NCBI RefSeq assembly: GCF_004801855.1
Contig: NZ_SSTC01000037.1
Span: 1-43,206 of the forward strand
From: Pseudomonas sp. A-1
GTDB lineage: Bacteria; Pseudomonadota; Gammaproteobacteria; Pseudomonadales; Pseudomonadaceae
Length of the DNA: 43,206 bases
Direction: 5' to 3'
The notes under the pieces were generated by a model. It did not search any database and had not been told where the DNA came from. It saw only the letters and a list, made by a program, of their open reading frames with translations. How positions within the stretch are numbered: position 1 is the first letter of the stretch; each line of letters opens with the position of its first letter. This document shows positions 30,183 to 42,257 of the stretch, in pieces. The translations under genes were made by a program, and so were the position numbers.

Positions 30183-32033
30183 TTAATTCAGAAGCAGAAG
30201 GGCAGCGAGCACGAACACGGCCCCGCCGACGATGGAGGTGGCGTACCAGCGCAGGTTGCCGGTCTGGCTCTGGCGCAGGGCGAAGTGGCCGCCGCGGGCG
30301 AGCAGCGGCAGCAGGCCGATGCTGAGGTCGACCGGGTCGCGATTGAGCAGGCGGCAGAGCAGCAGGTAGGGCTGCACGAACAGCTTGTCGTACAGCCAGT
30401 CGAAGCCCCAGGCCGCATACCACCAGGCGCCGAGCAGGCGGCCCGGCGCGCTCTGCGCGACGCTGGTCACCAGGCGGCGCTGGCCGAGGAACAGCAGCGC
30501 GGCGATGCCGATGCCGAGCACCGCGATGGCGCCGGACAGCAGCTCCAGACCGTGCTTGGCCTCGCCGCCGGCATGGCCGACGCTCTGCGGCAGCACGCCG
30601 GCCAGCGGCGGGGTGATCAACGCGCCGACGAAGGTCGACAGCACGATCAGCGCCGCCAGCGGCAGGTTGTGGGCGATGCCATGGCCGGCGTGCGCCTCGG
30701 TCTTCGCCTCGCCGTGGAAGGCGATGAAGATCAGGCGGAAGGTGTAGATCGAGGTCAGGAAGGCACCGGCGAGACCCGCGTAGAGCAGGCCGCTGTGGCC
30801 GCTGGCGAAGGCTTCCCAGAGGATCTCGTCCTTGGAGTAGAAGCCGGCGGTCAAGAGCGGCAGGGCGGCCAGCGCCGCGCCGCCGACGATGAAGCTGGCA
30901 TAGGCCAGCGGCAGCTTCTTCCACAGGCCGCCCATCCGGAAGATGTTCTGCTCGTGGTGGCAGGCGTGGATCACCGCACCGGAGGCGAGGAACAGCAGGG
31001 CCTTGAAGAACGCGTGGGTCATCAGGTGGAAGATCGCCGCGTCCCAGGCGCCGACGCCGAGGGCGAGGAACATGTAGCCGATCTGGCTCATGGTCGAGTA
31101 GGCGAGGATGCGCTTGATGTCGGTCTGCACCAGGGCGGCGAAGCCGGCCAGCACCAGGGTCACGCCGCCGACGATGCCGACCAGCTCGAGGATCTCCGGG
31201 GTGAGCAGGAACAGGCCGTGGGTGCGCGCGATCAGGTAGACGCCGGCGGTGACCATGGTCGCCGCGTGGATCAGCGCCGAGACCGGGGTCGGGCCGGCCA
31301 TGGCGTCGGCCAGCCAGGTCTGCAGCGGCAGCTGGGCGGACTTGCCGACCGCGCCGCCGAGCAGCATCAGGGTGGCCAGCCACAGCCAGGTGTCACCGGC
31401 CGCGTACTTCTGCGGCGCCAGCACCAGCAGCTCCTGGATGTTCAGGGTGCCGAGGTTGAGCAGCAGGATGAACAGGCCGATGGCCATGAACACGTCGCCG
31501 ATGCGGGTGACGATGAACGCCTTGAGCGCCGCGTTGCCGTTCTTCACTTCCTTGAAGTAGAAGCCGATCAGCAGGTACGAGCACAGGCCCACGCCTTCCC
31601 AGCCGAAGTAGAGGAACAGCAGGTTGTCGCCGAGCACCAGGAACAGCATGCTGGCGATGAACAGGTTGGTGTAGGCGAAGAAGCGCGAGTAGCCCTCCTC
31701 GCCGCGCATGTACCAACTGGCGAACAGGTGGATCAGGAAGCCGACGCCGGTGACCACGCCGAGCATGGTCACCGACAGGCCGTCCAGATACAGGGTGAAG
31801 TTCGGCGCGAAGCCGGCGACGTTCATCCACTGCCACAGCAGCTGGGTGTACACGCCACCTTCCGGTGGCGCGACGTTGAACTGCCAGATGACCCAGGCGG
31901 CGGTGAGTGCCGAGAGGCCCACCGAGCCGACGCCGATCAGCGCGGCCAGGTTCTCGGACAGACGGCCGCGGGAGAAGGCCAGCAGCAGCCAGCCGAGCAG
32001 CGGGAACAGACAGGTGAGGAATAGTAGGTTCAT
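30183..32033 (-). CDS. nuoL: NADH:quinone oxidoreductase subunit L
   Basis: A 616-residue distal antiporter-like subunit of complex I. It has the helix-5 glutamate Glu146 in [20 protein letters not shown] and the core [36 protein letters not shown] (conserved lysine just upstream in VGK). The C-terminal extension carries the long lateral helix that clamps the membrane arm. Its ATG overlaps the nuoK stop by 4 nt (ATGA), and nuoM follows after 15 bp. Length is close to E. coli NuoL (613). Confidence 0.97.
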   Translation of the reverse strand: MNLLFLTCLFPLLGWLLLAFSRGRLSENLAALIGVGSVGLSALTAAWVIWQFNVAPPEGGVYTQLLWQWMNVAGFAPNFTLYLDGLSVTMLGVVTGVGFLIHLFASWYMRGEEGYSRFFAYTNLFIASMLFLVLGDNLLFLYFGWEGVGLCSYLLIGFYFKEVKNGNAALKAFIVTRIGDVFMAIGLFILLLNLGTLNIQELLVLAPQKYAAGDTWLWLATLMLLGGAVGKSAQLPLQTWLADAMAGPTPVSALIHAATMVTAGVYLIARTHGLFLLTPEILELVGIVGGVTLVLAGFAALVQTDIKRILAYSTMSQIGYMFLALGVGAWDAAIFHLMTHAFFKALLFLASGAVIHACHHEQNIFRMGGLWKKLPLAYASFIVGGAALAALPLLTAGFYSKDEILWEAFASGHSGLLYAGLAGAFLTSIYTFRLIFIAFHGEAKTEAHAGHGIAHNLPLAALIVLSTFVGALITPPLAGVLPQSVGHAGGEAKHGLELLSGAIAVLGIGIAALLFLGQRRLVTSVAQSAPGRLLGAWWYAAWGFDWLYDKLFVQPYLLLCRLLNRDPVDLSIGLLPLLARGGHFALRQSQTGNLRWYATSIVGGAVFVLAALLLLN

Positions 32034-32338
32034 CCGCGCATCTCGCTGGCAGCGTCGATATCGAGGGTATGGAAGCGGCGATGCAGCTGCAGCAGGATCG
32101 CCAGGCCGATGCTGGCCTCGGCGGCTGCCAGGGTGATCACCAGAATGAACAGGATCTGCCCGTCGGGCTGGATCCAGCGGCTGCCGGCGACCACGAAGGC
32201 CAGCGCGCAGGCGTTCATCATCACTTCCAGGCTCATCAGCACGAACAGGATGTTGCGCCGCACCATCAGGCCGACCAGGCCCAGGCTGAACAGCACGGCG
32301 GCCAGGGCCAGGCCGTGCTCCATGGGAATCGCATTCAT
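32030..32338 (-). CDS. nuoK: NADH:quinone oxidoreductase subunit K
   Basis: A 102-residue, three-helix membrane subunit (MrpC-like). The two buried glutamates of the proton path are Glu38 ([10 protein letters not shown]) and Glu74 ([10 protein letters not shown]), matching Glu36 and Glu72 of E. coli. ATG 32338 overlaps the nuoJ stop and its stop overlaps the nuoL start, both as ATGA, so J-K-L are translationally coupled. Confidence 0.97.
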   Translation of the reverse strand: MNAIPMEHGLALAAVLFSLGLVGLMVRRNILFVLMSLEVMMNACALAFVVAGSRWIQPDGQILFILVITLAAAEASIGLAILLQLHRRFHTLDIDAASEMRG

Positions 32339-32844
32339 GCGGTGGGCTCCTTGGCTTCGGGGCGGCCGAGGTGGTAGGCGGCGACCAGCGCTGCCAGCAG
32401 CAGCATGGAGGCCAGCTCTACCGCCAGCAGGTAGGGGCCGTACAGGTGGACGCCGACCGCCTTGGCGTCGACGGTCGCGGTGCCGATGGCGGCGCCGCCG
32501 GCATCGCCCAGCAGCACGTACAGCAGCAGGGCGAGCAGGGCGCCGGAGAGCAGGCCGGGGCCGACCCAGGCGCCGGGCGTCAGCCACGCGCGCTCCTGCT
32601 CGGCGGTGGCCGGGCCGAGGTTGAGCATCATCACCACGAAGACGAACAGCACCATGATGGCGCCGGCGTAGACGATGATCTCCAGCACGCCGGCGAAGGG
32701 CGCGCCGAGGGCGAAGAAGGTCATCGACACGGCGAGCAGCGAAACCACCAGGTAGAGCAGCGCGTGCACCGGGTTGGTGTGGGTGATCACCCGCAGGGTG
32801 GCCGCCACGGCCACCCCGGCGGCGAAGTAGAAGGCGAATTCCAT
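32335..32844 (-). CDS. nuoJ: NADH:quinone oxidoreductase subunit J
   Basis: A 169-residue membrane subunit with five predicted helices. The helix-3 region [30 protein letters not shown] is the family hallmark; it contains the pi-bulge that switches during turnover and the conserved Tyr/Glu pair. ATG 32844 follows the nuoI stop by 14 bp, and its stop overlaps nuoK. Confidence 0.96.
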   Translation of the reverse strand: MEFAFYFAAGVAVAATLRVITHTNPVHALLYLVVSLLAVSMTFFALGAPFAGVLEIIVYAGAIMVLFVFVVMMLNLGPATAEQERAWLTPGAWVGPGLLSGALLALLLYVLLGDAGGAAIGTATVDAKAVGVHLYGPYLLAVELASMLLLAALVAAYHLGRPEAKEPTA

Positions 32845-32858
32845 CGTTCTTCCGTCCT

Positions 32859-33407
<549 letters not shown>

Positions 33408-33419
33408 GCGTGTTTCTCC

Positions 33420-34409
33420 TTACTGGGCAGCCAGCACCAGGGCGCCGGTCACCAGCAGGTTGAGCAGGGTCAGCGGCAGGCAGAACTTCCAGCCGAAGGC
33501 CATCATCTGGTCATAGCGCGGGCGCGGGATGGAGGCGCGCAGCAGGATGAACAGCATGATGAAGAAGCAGGTCTTCAGGGCGAACCAGAGGAACGACAGC
33601 TGCGGCAGGATGCCGAACGGGCCGTGCCAGCCGCCGAAGAACAGGGTCACCAGGAGCGCCGACACCAGCACGATGCCGATGTACTCGCCGACGAAGAACA
33701 TGCCCCACTTCATCCCCGCGTACTCGATGTGGTAGCCGTCGGCCAGTTCCTGCTCGGCCTCCGGCTGGTCGAACGGGTGACGGTGGGTCACCGCCACGCC
33801 GGCGATGAAGAAGGTGCAGAAGCCGAGGAACTGCGGGATGACGAACCACAGGTTCTGCGCCTGGTAGTCGACGATGTCGCGCATGTTGAACGAGCCGACC
33901 TGGGCGACGATGCCCATCAGCGACAGGCCGAGGAACACCTCGTAGGACAGCGTCTGCGCCGAGGCGCGCAGGGCGCCGAGCAGGGCGAACTTGTTGTTGC
34001 TCGACCAACCGGCGAACAGCACCGCGTAGACGGTCAGGCCGGCCATGGCGAAGAAGAACAGCAGGCCGATGTTCAGATCGGCCACGCCCCAGGTCGCGGT
34101 CACCGGGATCACCGCGAAGGCGATCAGCAGCGCACTCATGGCGACGATCGGCGCCAGGGTGAAGATCAGCTTGTCGGCGAACGGCGGCGTCCAGTCTTCC
34201 TTGAAGAACATCTTCAGCATGTCGGCGGCCAGCTGGAACAGGCCGAACGGGCCGACCCGGTTGGGACCGTGGCGGTCCTGCCAGAGGCCGAGCAGGCGGC
34301 GCTCGACGAAGCTGAGGAAGGCGCCGCAGACCACCACGGCGAGCAGGATGACGATGGCCTTGAGCACGCCGACGATCACGGCGAGCACTTCCGGAGTGAG
34401 CCAGCTCAT
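33420..34409 (-). CDS. nuoH: NADH:quinone oxidoreductase subunit H
   Basis: A 329-residue, eight-helix membrane subunit at the quinone-binding junction. Conserved blocks are [27 protein letters not shown] near residue 30, [25 protein letters not shown], and [31 protein letters not shown] with the acidic quinone-funnel loop. ATG 34409 overlaps the nuoG stop as ATGA. A longer in-frame extension runs into nuoG and is rejected. Confidence 0.97.
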   Translation of the reverse strand: MSWLTPEVLAVIVGVLKAIVILLAVVVCGAFLSFVERRLLGLWQDRHGPNRVGPFGLFQLAADMLKMFFKEDWTPPFADKLIFTLAPIVAMSALLIAFAVIPVTATWGVADLNIGLLFFFAMAGLTVYAVLFAGWSSNNKFALLGALRASAQTLSYEVFLGLSLMGIVAQVGSFNMRDIVDYQAQNLWFVIPQFLGFCTFFIAGVAVTHRHPFDQPEAEQELADGYHIEYAGMKWGMFFVGEYIGIVLVSALLVTLFFGGWHGPFGILPQLSFLWFALKTCFFIMLFILLRASIPRPRYDQMMAFGWKFCLPLTLLNLLVTGALVLAAQ

Positions 34410-37129
34410 TGCGCCACCTCCTGCAGGGCTTCGGCGAACAGCGTGCCGGCCAGCGGCGGGATGCCGTCGAAGCCGGCGGGCAGGCCGAGCAGGCCGTCGG
34501 CCAGCTCGTCGATCACCCTGAGCGGCAGGCGCAGCTCGCGGCCGGAGACCTTCAGGCTGAGCAGGGCGCCGTCCTTGAGGCCGAGACGCGCGGCGGCGTC
34601 GCTGCCGAGGGCGGCGTAGGCGGCCTGGATGCGTTCCTGCACCGGCGCGGCGCGCGAGGAGGTCTCGTCGCTGCCGAACAGGTGGTGCAGGGCGACCACC
34701 TGCCAGCGGCCGGCGGCGCTGAGCGGCGCGGCCGGCGCGCTGAACCACTCGACACGGTTGGCCGGGGCGTCGAACAGGCGCACGCCCGGATCACCGGCGC
34801 GCAGGTGGCCGCCGACCTCGTCCTGGAACTTGTTCCAGGCCTGCGGCGAGTTCCAGCCCGGCGACCAGGCGAAGGGGATCTGCTGGCGGGCCTCGGCGCT
34901 GCCGGCGTAGCCTTCCATGGAGAAGGCGAACGGCGAATCGGCATCCTGCGGCTGGCGCGGCTCGTGCACGCTGATATTGGCGCGCATCGAGGTGCGGCCG
35001 CTGTAGCGGTGCGGCTCGCGGGCCAGCTTGAGGCCCTTGATGCGGAACGCGGCCTTGGGCGCGGCAGCGACGATGCCGGCCAGCTGCGGCTGCACGGCGG
35101 CGCAGGCAGCGGTGACCTGGTCCAGCTGGGTCCAGTCGACGGCCTTGCCCTGCACGGTGCTGTGCAGCGCGTGCAGCCAGCGCCAGCCCTCGCGCACCAG
35201 GATCGCGCTGTCGTAGTAGCTCGGCTCGAACACCTGGAAGAAGCGCTGGGCGCGGCCTTCCTGGCTGACCAGGGTGCCGTCGCCCTCGGCGAAGCTGGCT
35301 ACCGGCAGCACCAGGTCGGCGCGGGCGGCGGTGGCGGTGTGCTGGTGGTCGGCGACGATCAGCACGCGGGCCTTGGCCAGCGCGGCGTCCACCTTGTCGG
35401 CGGCGGCGCGGCGGTACAGGTCGTTCTCCAGCACCACCACAGCGTCGGCCTGGCCGCAGGTCAGGGCGTCCAGCGCGGCGTCCACCGACTCGCCACCCAG
35501 CAGGGTGACGCCCAGGCTGTTGGCTTCGGCGGCGACCAGGCTGATGCCGGCGTGCTTCTCGCGGTTCTTCAGTGCCCGGGCGATGTTGCCGGCGGCCTCG
35601 AGCAGCGCCGTCGAGCCCAGCGAGGCGCCGGCGACGATCAGCGGGCGCTGGCCGGCCAGCAGGGCGGCAGCGATGCGCGCGGCCAGGGCGGCGGCCTCGG
35701 CATCCAGGCCGGTCACGGCCGGGGCGCTCGGGTCGATGGCGTGGGCCACGGCGAAGCCGAGGCGGGCCAGGTCGTCCGGCGCGGCGTGCACGCACTCCTC
35801 GGCGACGTCGTCCAGACGCGTGCTCGTCACGCTGGCGATAAACAGCGGGTTCAGCGCGTGCTGGGCGACGTTCTGCACCGCCAGCTGGTGCCACTCGGGG
35901 ATCTTCGCCGCGGCGGCGATCTCGGTGGCCTTGCCGCGGGCGGCCTGGCGCAGGGCCAGGGCGATGCGCGGCGCGGTCTGGGTGAGGTCCTCGCCGAGCA
36001 CGAACACGGCGTCGAACTCTTCCAGCTCGCGCAGCGACGGCGTCGGCAGCGGGCCGTTGTCCAGCAGCTCGCGGATCAGGCGCAGGTTGGCCAGCTCGGC
36101 GGCGGCGATGCCGCTGTAGAAGTTGCCGGCGCCGACCAGCTCGCGCAGGGCGAAGTTGCTTTCCAGGCTGGCGCGCGGCGAACCGATGCCGATCACCTTG
36201 CGGCCCTTGAGCAGTTCGGCGGCCTTATCCAGCGCGGCGTCGATGCCGAGCTTCTGGCTGCCCAGCTTTTCATTCTGCAACAGGGGCTGGCGCGGACGGT
36301 CCTCGCGGTTGACGTAGCCGTAGCCGAAGCGGCCGCGGTCGCAGAGGAAGTAGTGGTTCACCGAGCCGTTGAAGCGGTTCTCGATGCGACGGATCTCGCC
36401 GTAGCGCTCGCCGGGGCTGGTGTTGCAGCCGACGCTGCACTGCTGGCAGATGCTCGGCGCGAACTGCATGTCCCACTTGCGGTTGTAGCGCTCGGAGTGG
36501 GTCTTGTCGGTGAACACCCCGGTCGGGCAGACCTCGACCAGGTTGCCGGAGAACTCGCTCTCCAGCACGCCGTCCTCGACGCGGCCGAAGTAGACGTTGT
36601 CGTGGGCGCCGTAGACGCCCAGGTCCTCGCCGCCGGCGTAGTCCTTGTAGTAGCGCACGCAGCGGTAGCAGGCGATGCAGCGGTTCATCTCGTGGGCGAT
36701 GAACGGGCCGAGGTCCTGGTTCTGGTGGGTGCGCTTGGTGAAGCGGTAGCGGCGCTTGTTGTGGCCGGTCATCACCGTCATGTCCTGCAGGTGACAGTGA
36801 CCGCCTTCCTCGCACACCGGGCAGTCGTGCGGGTGGTTGGTCATCAGCCATTCGACGACGCTTTCGCGGAAGCGCTTGGCTTCCTCGTCGTCGATGGAGA
36901 TCCAGGTCTTGTCGCTGGCGGGGGTCATGCAGGACATGACGATGCGCCCGCGCTTGTCGTTCTCGTCGTTGTACTGCTTCACCGCGCACTGGCGGCAGGC
37001 GCCGACGCTGCCCAGCGCCGGGTGCCAGCAGAAGTAGGGAATGTCGAGACCGAGGGACAGACAGGCCTGCAACAGGTTGTCTGCGCCGTCGACGTCGTAC
37101 GAATTGCCGTCTACGTGGATGGTGGCCAT
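34406..37129 (-). CDS. nuoG: NADH:quinone oxidoreductase subunit G
   Basis: A 907-residue peripheral-arm iron-sulfur subunit. The N-terminal 2Fe-2S ligands are Cys34, Cys45, Cys48 and Cys67. His101, Cys103, Cys106 and Cys112 form the H-x-C site, followed by a CIACYRC 4Fe-4S motif. The extra N7 cluster motif (CQQCSVGC plus the Cys of [11 protein letters not shown]) typical of E. coli-type NuoG is present. The rest is a molybdopterin-oxidoreductase-like domain without cofactor. ATG 37129 lies 149 bp after the nuoF stop, the largest gap in the operon. Confidence 0.96.
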   Translation of the reverse strand: MATIHVDGNSYDVDGADNLLQACLSLGLDIPYFCWHPALGSVGACRQCAVKQYNDENDKRGRIVMSCMTPASDKTWISIDDEEAKRFRESVVEWLMTNHPHDCPVCEEGGHCHLQDMTVMTGHNKRRYRFTKRTHQNQDLGPFIAHEMNRCIACYRCVRYYKDYAGGEDLGVYGAHDNVYFGRVEDGVLESEFSGNLVEVCPTGVFTDKTHSERYNRKWDMQFAPSICQQCSVGCNTSPGERYGEIRRIENRFNGSVNHYFLCDRGRFGYGYVNREDRPRQPLLQNEKLGSQKLGIDAALDKAAELLKGRKVIGIGSPRASLESNFALRELVGAGNFYSGIAAAELANLRLIRELLDNGPLPTPSLRELEEFDAVFVLGEDLTQTAPRIALALRQAARGKATEIAAAAKIPEWHQLAVQNVAQHALNPLFIASVTSTRLDDVAEECVHAAPDDLARLGFAVAHAIDPSAPAVTGLDAEAAALAARIAAALLAGQRPLIVAGASLGSTALLEAAGNIARALKNREKHAGISLVAAEANSLGVTLLGGESVDAALDALTCGQADAVVVLENDLYRRAAADKVDAALAKARVLIVADHQHTATAARADLVLPVASFAEGDGTLVSQEGRAQRFFQVFEPSYYDSAILVREGWRWLHALHSTVQGKAVDWTQLDQVTAACAAVQPQLAGIVAAAPKAAFRIKGLKLAREPHRYSGRTSMRANISVHEPRQPQDADSPFAFSMEGYAGSAEARQQIPFAWSPGWNSPQAWNKFQDEVGGHLRAGDPGVRLFDAPANRVEWFSAPAAPLSAAGRWQVVALHHLFGSDETSSRAAPVQERIQAAYAALGSDAAARLGLKDGALLSLKVSGRELRLPLRVIDELADGLLGLPAGFDGIPPLAGTLFAEALQEVAQ

Positions 37130-37278
37130 GGTTCAGGTTTCTTCTTTGCCCGCTCGCGCGGACTGGCTAATGGAATTCCGTGGTGCCGCACGCCCTCTGG
37201 GCACGCAGCGCCGGGGGCGGGGAAATGCGCCATGCGCAACGTCCCGCCACCCGGCTTGCATCCTCTTGTGCCGACGCT
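37130..37278 (-). other. 149-bp gap between nuoF and nuoG
   Basis: All other junctions of this operon are between a 4-nt overlap and 55 bp. The gap holds a short perfect dyad, TGCGC-CAT-GCGCA (37226-37238), and a GCCC/GGGC hairpin near 37193-37202. A 42-codon frame (start 37261) has its purine-rich stretch directly against the ATG, so I do not call it a gene. I see no clear promoter. An RNA-processing or internal-initiation role is possible. Confidence 0.5.
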
Positions 37279-38631
37279 TCAGGCGCCGGCGATCTGTACC
37301 GCTTCGCCGCGTGCCGCGCTGCCCTTGGCCACGCCGGCCTCGAACTCCTCGCGGAAGTACTTGATCGCGCTGCCCAGCGGCTCCACCGCACCGGGTGCGT
37401 GGGCGCAGAAGGTCTTGCCCGGGCCGAGGAAGTTGACCAGGCCGAGGAGGATCTCGATGTCCTCGGCGCTGCCCTGGCCGCGCTCCAGGGCGCGCAGGGT
37501 CTTCACGCTCCACGGCAGGCCGTCGCGGCACGGAGTGCACCAGCCGCACGACTCGCGGGCGAAGAACTCCTCCATGTTGCGCAGCAGCGACACCATGCTG
37601 ACGGTGTGGTCGACGGCCAGGGCGAGGCCGGTACCCATGCGGGTACCGACCTGGCCGATGCCGGCGCTGTGCATCTGCGCGGACAGGTGCTCGGGCAGCA
37701 GGAAGCCGGTACCGGCGCCGCCGGGCTGCCAGCATTTCAGGCGGTAGCCGTCGCGCATGCCGCCGGCGTAGTCCTCGAACAGCTCCTGGGCGGTGATGCC
37801 GAACGGCAGCTCCCAGATGCCGGGGTTCTTCACCTTGCCGGAGAAGCCCATCAGCTTGGTGCCGTGGTCGGTGCTGCCCGCCCTGGCCAGCGAGTGGTAC
37901 CACTTGACGCCGTTGCCGATGATCGCCGGCACGTTGCACAGCGACTCGACGTTGTTGACGCAGGTCGGCTTGCCCCACACGCCGACCGCGGCGGGGAACG
38001 GCGGCTTGGCGCGCGGGTTGGCGCGGCGGCCTTCCAGCGAGTTGATCAGCGCGGTTTCCTCGCCGCAGATGTAGCGGCCGGCGCCGGTGTGCACGAACAG
38101 CTCGAAGTCGAAGCCTGAGCCGAGGATGTTGCTGCCGAGCAGGCCGGCGGCCTTGGCTTCCTCGATGGCGCGGTTGAGGTTGGCGGCGGCGTCGACGTAT
38201 TCGCCGCGCAGGAAGATGTAGCCACGGTAGGCCTTGAGCGCGCGCGCGCTGATCAGCATGCCCTCGATCAGCAGATGGGGCAGTTGCTCCATCAGCAGAC
38301 GGTCCTTCCAGGTGTTGGGCTCCATCTCGTCCGCGTTGCACAGCAGGTAGCGGGTCTTGATGGACTCGTCGGCTGGCATCAGGCTCCACTTCACCCCGGT
38401 GGGGAAGCCGGCGCCGCCGCGGCCCTTGAGGCCGGATTCCTTGACCTCGTTGACGATGTCCGCCTCGGCCATGTCCCTGAGCGCCTTGCGCGCGGCCGTG
38501 TAGCCGTCCTTGCGCTGGTACTCGTCGAGCCACACCGGCTGGGCGTCGTCGCGCAGGCGCCAGGTCAGCGGGTGGGTTTCCGGGCTGCGCGCGACGGTGT
38601 TGAGCGGACCGATGGACGTCAGGGTCTTCAT
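37279..38631 (-). CDS. nuoF: NADH:quinone oxidoreductase subunit F (NADH/FMN site)
   Basis: A 450-residue subunit that oxidises NADH and holds FMN and cluster N3. The FMN/NADH glycine-rich loop [10 protein letters not shown] is at residues 70-79. Cluster N3 ligands are in [12 protein letters not shown] (Cys362, Cys365, Cys368), with the fourth cysteine in [26 protein letters not shown] is a further hallmark. ATG 38631 overlaps the nuoE stop as ATGA. Length agrees with E. coli NuoF (445). Confidence 0.97.
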   Translation of the reverse strand: MKTLTSIGPLNTVARSPETHPLTWRLRDDAQPVWLDEYQRKDGYTAARKALRDMAEADIVNEVKESGLKGRGGAGFPTGVKWSLMPADESIKTRYLLCNADEMEPNTWKDRLLMEQLPHLLIEGMLISARALKAYRGYIFLRGEYVDAAANLNRAIEEAKAAGLLGSNILGSGFDFELFVHTGAGRYICGEETALINSLEGRRANPRAKPPFPAAVGVWGKPTCVNNVESLCNVPAIIGNGVKWYHSLARAGSTDHGTKLMGFSGKVKNPGIWELPFGITAQELFEDYAGGMRDGYRLKCWQPGGAGTGFLLPEHLSAQMHSAGIGQVGTRMGTGLALAVDHTVSMVSLLRNMEEFFARESCGWCTPCRDGLPWSVKTLRALERGQGSAEDIEILLGLVNFLGPGKTFCAHAPGAVEPLGSAIKYFREEFEAGVAKGSAARGEAVQIAGA

Positions 38632-39143
38632 GCGTAGTCCTCCAGCAGCTTGGCGACGTTGTCGGCAGTCACGTTGCCGAAGGTGTCGTCGTCGATCATC
38701 AGCGCCGGGGCCTTGTCGCAGTTGCCCAGGCAGCACACCGGCAGCAGGGTGAAGCGGCCGTCGCCGCTGGTCTGGCCGGGGGCGATGCCCAGCTGCTGCT
38801 GGATCGCGCCGAGCACCGATTCATGCCCGCCGATGAAGCAGGTCATGCTGTCGCACACGCGGATGATGTGGCGGCCGACCGGCTGGCGGAAGATCTGGCT
38901 GTAGAAGGTGGCCACGCCCTCGACGTCGCTGGCCGGGATGCCCAGCACCGCGGCGATGGCGTGGATGGCGCCGTCCGGCACCCAGCCGCGCTGCTTCTGG
39001 ACGATCTTCAGCGCCTCGATGGACGCCGCGCGCGGGTCCTCGTAGTGGTGCATCTCGTGCTCGATGGCCGAGCGCTCGGTCTCGCTGAGGGCGAAACGGT
39101 CGGTCTGGATCAGGTTCTGCGAAGAAACAGGGGTCTGGCTCAT
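38628..39143 (-). CDS. nuoE: NADH:quinone oxidoreductase subunit E
   Basis: A 171-residue thioredoxin-like subunit with the 2Fe-2S cluster N1a. Ligands are Cys97 and Cys102 (CDSMTC) and Cys138 and Cys142 (CLGNC). An extra Cys137 sits next to Cys138. The N-terminal half is the usual helical bundle ([24 protein letters not shown]). It begins 2 bp after the nuoCD stop and overlaps nuoF by 4 nt. Confidence 0.97.
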   Translation of the reverse strand: MSQTPVSSQNLIQTDRFALSETERSAIEHEMHHYEDPRAASIEALKIVQKQRGWVPDGAIHAIAAVLGIPASDVEGVATFYSQIFRQPVGRHIIRVCDSMTCFIGGHESVLGAIQQQLGIAPGQTSGDGRFTLLPVCCLGNCDKAPALMIDDDTFGNVTADNVAKLLEDYA

Positions 39144-39145
39144 TG

Positions 39146-40927
39146 TCAGCGGTCCACGTCAGCCATCACGAAGTCGATACTGCCCAGATAGGCGATCAGG
39201 TCCGGCACCATGCTGCCGCGGATCACCGCGGGGATCTGCTGCAGGTGGGCGAAGCTGGGAGTGCGGATCCGCGTGCGGTAGCTCATGGTGCTGCCGTCGC
39301 TGGTCAGGTAGTAGCTGTTGATGCCCTTGGTCGCCTCGATCATCTGGAAGGCCTCGTTGGCGGGCATCACCGGACCCCAGGAAACCTGCAGGAAGTGGGT
39401 GATCAGGGTCTCGATGTGCTGCAGCGTGCGTTCCTTCGGCGGCGGCGTGGTCAGCGGGTGGTCCGCCTTGTACGGGCCTTCCGGCATGTTGTTCAGGCAC
39501 TGCTCGATGATCCGCAGGCTCTCGCGCATCTCGCCCATCTTGACCATGCAACGGGCATAGGCGTCGCCTTCGTGGGCCAGCGGCACCTCGAATTCGAAGT
39601 TCTCGTAGCCGGAGTACGGGCGCGCCTTGCGCAGGTCGAAGTCGAAGCCGGTGGCGCGCAGACCGGCGCCGGTGACGCCCCACTCCAGCGCTTCCTTGGT
39701 GTTGTACTGGGCGACGCCCCTGGTGCGGCCGATCAGGATGCTGTTCTTCAGCGCGGCCTTCTCGTACTCGACCAGGCGCTTGGGCATCCAGTCGAGGAAT
39801 TCGCGCACCAGGCGATCCCAGCCGCGCGGCAGGTCGTGGGCGACACCGCCGATGCGGTACCAGGCCGGGTGCAGGCGGAAGCCGGTGATGGCCTCGACCA
39901 CCTTGTAGGCGCGCTGGCGGTCGGTGAAGGTGAAGAACACCGGCGTCATCGCACCGACGTCCTGGATGTAGGTGCCCAGGTACAGCAGGTGGTTCAGGAT
40001 GCGGAAGAACTCCGCCATCATGATGCGGATCACGTCGACGCGCTGCGGCACCTTGATGCCGGCGAGCTTCTCCACCGCCAGCACGTAGGGCAGGTTGTTC
40101 ATCACCCCGCCGAGGTAGTCGATGCGGTCGGTGTAGGGGATGAAGCTGTGCCAGCTCTGCCGCTCGGCCATCTTCTCGGCGCCGCGGTGGTGATAGCCGA
40201 TCTCCGGCACGCAGTCGACGATCTCCTCGCCGTCCAGCTGCAGGATGATGCGGAAGGCGCCGTGGGCCGAGGGGTGGTTGGGGCCCAGGTTGAGGAACAT
40301 GAAGTCGGTGTGCTCGCCGCCGCGCTTCATGCCCCAGTCCTCGGGCCTGAAGCGCAGGGCTTCCTGCTCCAGGTCCTGCTTGGCGGCGGACAGGCTGAAC
40401 GGGTCGAACTCGGTGGCGCGCGCCGGGTAGTCCTTGCGCAGCGGGTGACCTTCCCAGGTCGGCGGCATCAGCAGGCGGGTCAGGTGCGGGTGGCCGCTGA
40501 AGGTGATGCCGTAGAGGTCCCAGACCTCGCGCTCGTACCAGTTGGCGTTGGGCCAGATGCCGGTGGCGGTCGGCACGTTGAGGTCGCCCTCGCTCAGGGC
40601 GACCTTGATCATCACGTCGCTGTTCCGCTCCATCGAGATCAGGTGGTAGAACACGCTGAAGTCGGCGGCGGGCAGGCCGCGGCGCTGGGTGCGCAGGCGC
40701 TCGTCGACGCCGTGCAGGTCGTAGAGCATGACGTAGGGCTTGCTCACGTCACGCAGGAAGCGCAGCACCTCGATCAGGCGCGCGCGCGGCACCCAGAGTA
40801 CCGGCATGCCGGTGCGGGTGGGCTGGAGGGTGAAGGTGTCGGCGCCGAAACGCGCCTGCAGTTCGATTACGATATCCTGGTCGTCGGCCTTGTACGGCGG
40901 GACGGCCAGCAGGGTGTCTGCTGTCAT
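39146..40927 (-). CDS. nuoCD: NADH:quinone oxidoreductase fused subunit C/D
   Basis: A 593-residue fusion of NuoC (about residues 1-190) and NuoD (about 205-593), as in E. coli and pseudomonads. The NuoC part has [38 protein letters not shown]. The NuoD part has [22 protein letters not shown] with the histidine at the quinone site, [12 protein letters not shown], and the C-terminal [17 protein letters not shown] 40927 ([13 protein letters not shown]) gives the same length I recall for P. aeruginosa; a TTG seven codons upstream is less likely. It is 55 bp after nuoB. Confidence 0.97.
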   Translation of the reverse strand: MTADTLLAVPPYKADDQDIVIELQARFGADTFTLQPTRTGMPVLWVPRARLIEVLRFLRDVSKPYVMLYDLHGVDERLRTQRRGLPAADFSVFYHLISMERNSDVMIKVALSEGDLNVPTATGIWPNANWYEREVWDLYGITFSGHPHLTRLLMPPTWEGHPLRKDYPARATEFDPFSLSAAKQDLEQEALRFRPEDWGMKRGGEHTDFMFLNLGPNHPSAHGAFRIILQLDGEEIVDCVPEIGYHHRGAEKMAERQSWHSFIPYTDRIDYLGGVMNNLPYVLAVEKLAGIKVPQRVDVIRIMMAEFFRILNHLLYLGTYIQDVGAMTPVFFTFTDRQRAYKVVEAITGFRLHPAWYRIGGVAHDLPRGWDRLVREFLDWMPKRLVEYEKAALKNSILIGRTRGVAQYNTKEALEWGVTGAGLRATGFDFDLRKARPYSGYENFEFEVPLAHEGDAYARCMVKMGEMRESLRIIEQCLNNMPEGPYKADHPLTTPPPKERTLQHIETLITHFLQVSWGPVMPANEAFQMIEATKGINSYYLTSDGSTMSYRTRIRTPSFAHLQQIPAVIRGSMVPDLIAYLGSIDFVMADVDR

Positions 40928-40982
40928 GGTTCTCGATCGCTCGGTCAACGGATGGGCACGCCCGCACCTGGCGGGCGGGGGC

Positions 40983-41660
40983 TCATACTTCGTCGGGGCT
41001 GCGCAGGTTGGTTACCTGGATGCGTTGTTCACGGCGCACGTCGCGCTGCGCCGGCATTTCGGCGCGGTAGATGCCCTGGTCGCCAACCACCCAGGACAGC
41101 GGACGGCGCTCCTCGCCGATGGAGTCCTGCAGCAGCATCAGCGCCTGCAGGAACGCCTCGGGGCGGGGCGGACAGCCGGGAACGTAGACGTCGACGGGGA
41201 GGAACTTGTCCACCCCCTGGACGACCGAGTAGATGTCGTACATGCCGCCGGAGTTGGCGCATGCACCCATGGAGATGACCCACTTGGGCTCCAGCATCTG
41301 TTCGTACAGGCGCTGGATGACCGGCGCCATCTTCACGAAGCAGGTGCCGGCGACGACCATGAAGTCGGCCTGGCGCGGTGAGGCGCGGATCACTTCGGCG
41401 CCGAAGCGGGCGATGTCGTGCGGTGCGGTGAACGCCGTGGTCATCTCCACGTAGCAGCAGGACAGGCCGAAGTTGTACGGCCACAGGGAGTTCTTGCGCC
41501 CCCAGTTGACCGCCTTGTGCAGGACGTCTTCCAGCTTGCCCATGAAGACGCTCTTGTGCACCTGGTCTTCTAGCTGGGAGTCGGAAACGGTTTCCCGCTG
41601 GCCGATCGGATACTGGTCATTGACCGCATCCGGATCGATCCGGGTAAGTTCATATCGCAT
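40983..41660 (-). CDS. nuoB: NADH:quinone oxidoreductase subunit B (cluster N2)
   Basis: A 225-residue subunit that carries cluster N2, the last electron carrier before ubiquinone. The ligands are the adjacent cysteine pair in [10 protein letters not shown], one in GACANSGG and one in [12 protein letters not shown] 41660 ([18 protein letters not shown]) is preferred over a TTG two codons upstream. It lies 10 bp after nuoA. Confidence 0.97.
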   Translation of the reverse strand: MRYELTRIDPDAVNDQYPIGQRETVSDSQLEDQVHKSVFMGKLEDVLHKAVNWGRKNSLWPYNFGLSCCYVEMTTAFTAPHDIARFGAEVIRASPRQADFMVVAGTCFVKMAPVIQRLYEQMLEPKWVISMGACANSGGMYDIYSVVQGVDKFLPVDVYVPGCPPRPEAFLQALMLLQDSIGEERRPLSWVVGDQGIYRAEMPAQRDVRREQRIQVTNLRSPDEV

Positions 41661-41670
41661 TGCCAAAGCC

Positions 41671-42084
41671 TCATTGTTTCAGCTTCGCCTGCCGCTTGCG
41701 GCGTGCTTCGGGCGCCCAGTCGAGCGCGCCGATACGCCAAAGGTAGACAAGACCCGCCAACAGAATTGCTATGAAAACGGTAGCTTCGATGAGGCCCGCC
41801 CAGCCGCTTTCGCGCACCGAGACGGCCCAGGCAAAGAGGAAGAGGGCTTCGACGTCGAAGATCACGAACAGCATCGCGACCAGATAGAATTTGGCGGAGA
41901 GGCGCAGGCGCGCGCTGCCGGTGGGCACCACGCCGGCTTCGAACGGTTCGTTCTTGCTGCGCCCCCAGGCGCGGCTGCCGAGCAGGCTGGAGACGCCGAG
42001 CATGAAGGCGATCAGGCCGAAGACGCCGAGCAGGAAGACGGCGAAACTCCAGTTGTGGGCGAGCAGAGCGGTCGATTCGGTCAT
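41671..42084 (-). CDS. nuoA: NADH:quinone oxidoreductase subunit A
   Basis: A 137-residue, three-helix membrane subunit and the first gene of the operon. The conserved loop between helices 1 and 2 reads [44 protein letters not shown], here quoted in its key parts: FEAGV, RLSAKFY and [11 protein letters not shown] 42084 ([12 protein letters not shown]) is preferred over an open frame extending to 42177, which would cover the untranslated leader. The predicted promoter lies about 100 bp upstream. Confidence 0.96.
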   Translation of the reverse strand: MTESTALLAHNWSFAVFLLGVFGLIAFMLGVSSLLGSRAWGRSKNEPFEAGVVPTGSARLRLSAKFYLVAMLFVIFDVEALFLFAWAVSVRESGWAGLIEATVFIAILLAGLVYLWRIGALDWAPEARRKRQAKLKQ

Positions 42085-42152
42085 GCCGGAGACTCTTCGA
42101 GGGCTTTGGGCGGGCTGCGGGACGCTCTGGCGCGCCACAAGCGCGCGAAGAA

Positions 42153-42169
42153 TGCGGCACTGTGTCGCA
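42153..42169. promoter_or_regulatory. Operator-like dyad A in the nuo leader
   Basis: TGCGGC-ACTGT-GTCGCA, an almost perfect dyad, lies about 15-31 bp past the predicted nuo transcription start. It agrees with dyad B at 42258 in 17 of 20 bases (AATGCG...GTGTCGCAG). Confidence 0.55.
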
Positions 42170-42189
42170 GCTTGCAATAAATTTTTGCA

Positions 42190-42218
42190 ATTCTATGCCG
42201 GTTATCCGGACAAGTAAA
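42190..42218 (-). promoter_or_regulatory. Predicted sigma70 promoter of the nuo operon
   Basis: On the minus strand, -35 TTTACT (42213-42218), a 17-bp spacer and -10 TAGAAT (42190-42195) predict a start near 42183 and a leader of about 100 nt. It lies between the two dyads at 42153 and 42258. Confidence 0.65.
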
Positions 42219-42257
42219 TTCATCCCTTGGAAGGGTCTCTTGCGGGGCTGGCAATAA

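Noticed and set aside
37133-37261. 42-codon minus-strand frame in the nuoF-nuoG gap
   Set aside because: The only purine-rich stretch touches the ATG directly, and the translation is an arginine/proline-rich mix typical of non-coding GC-rich DNA.
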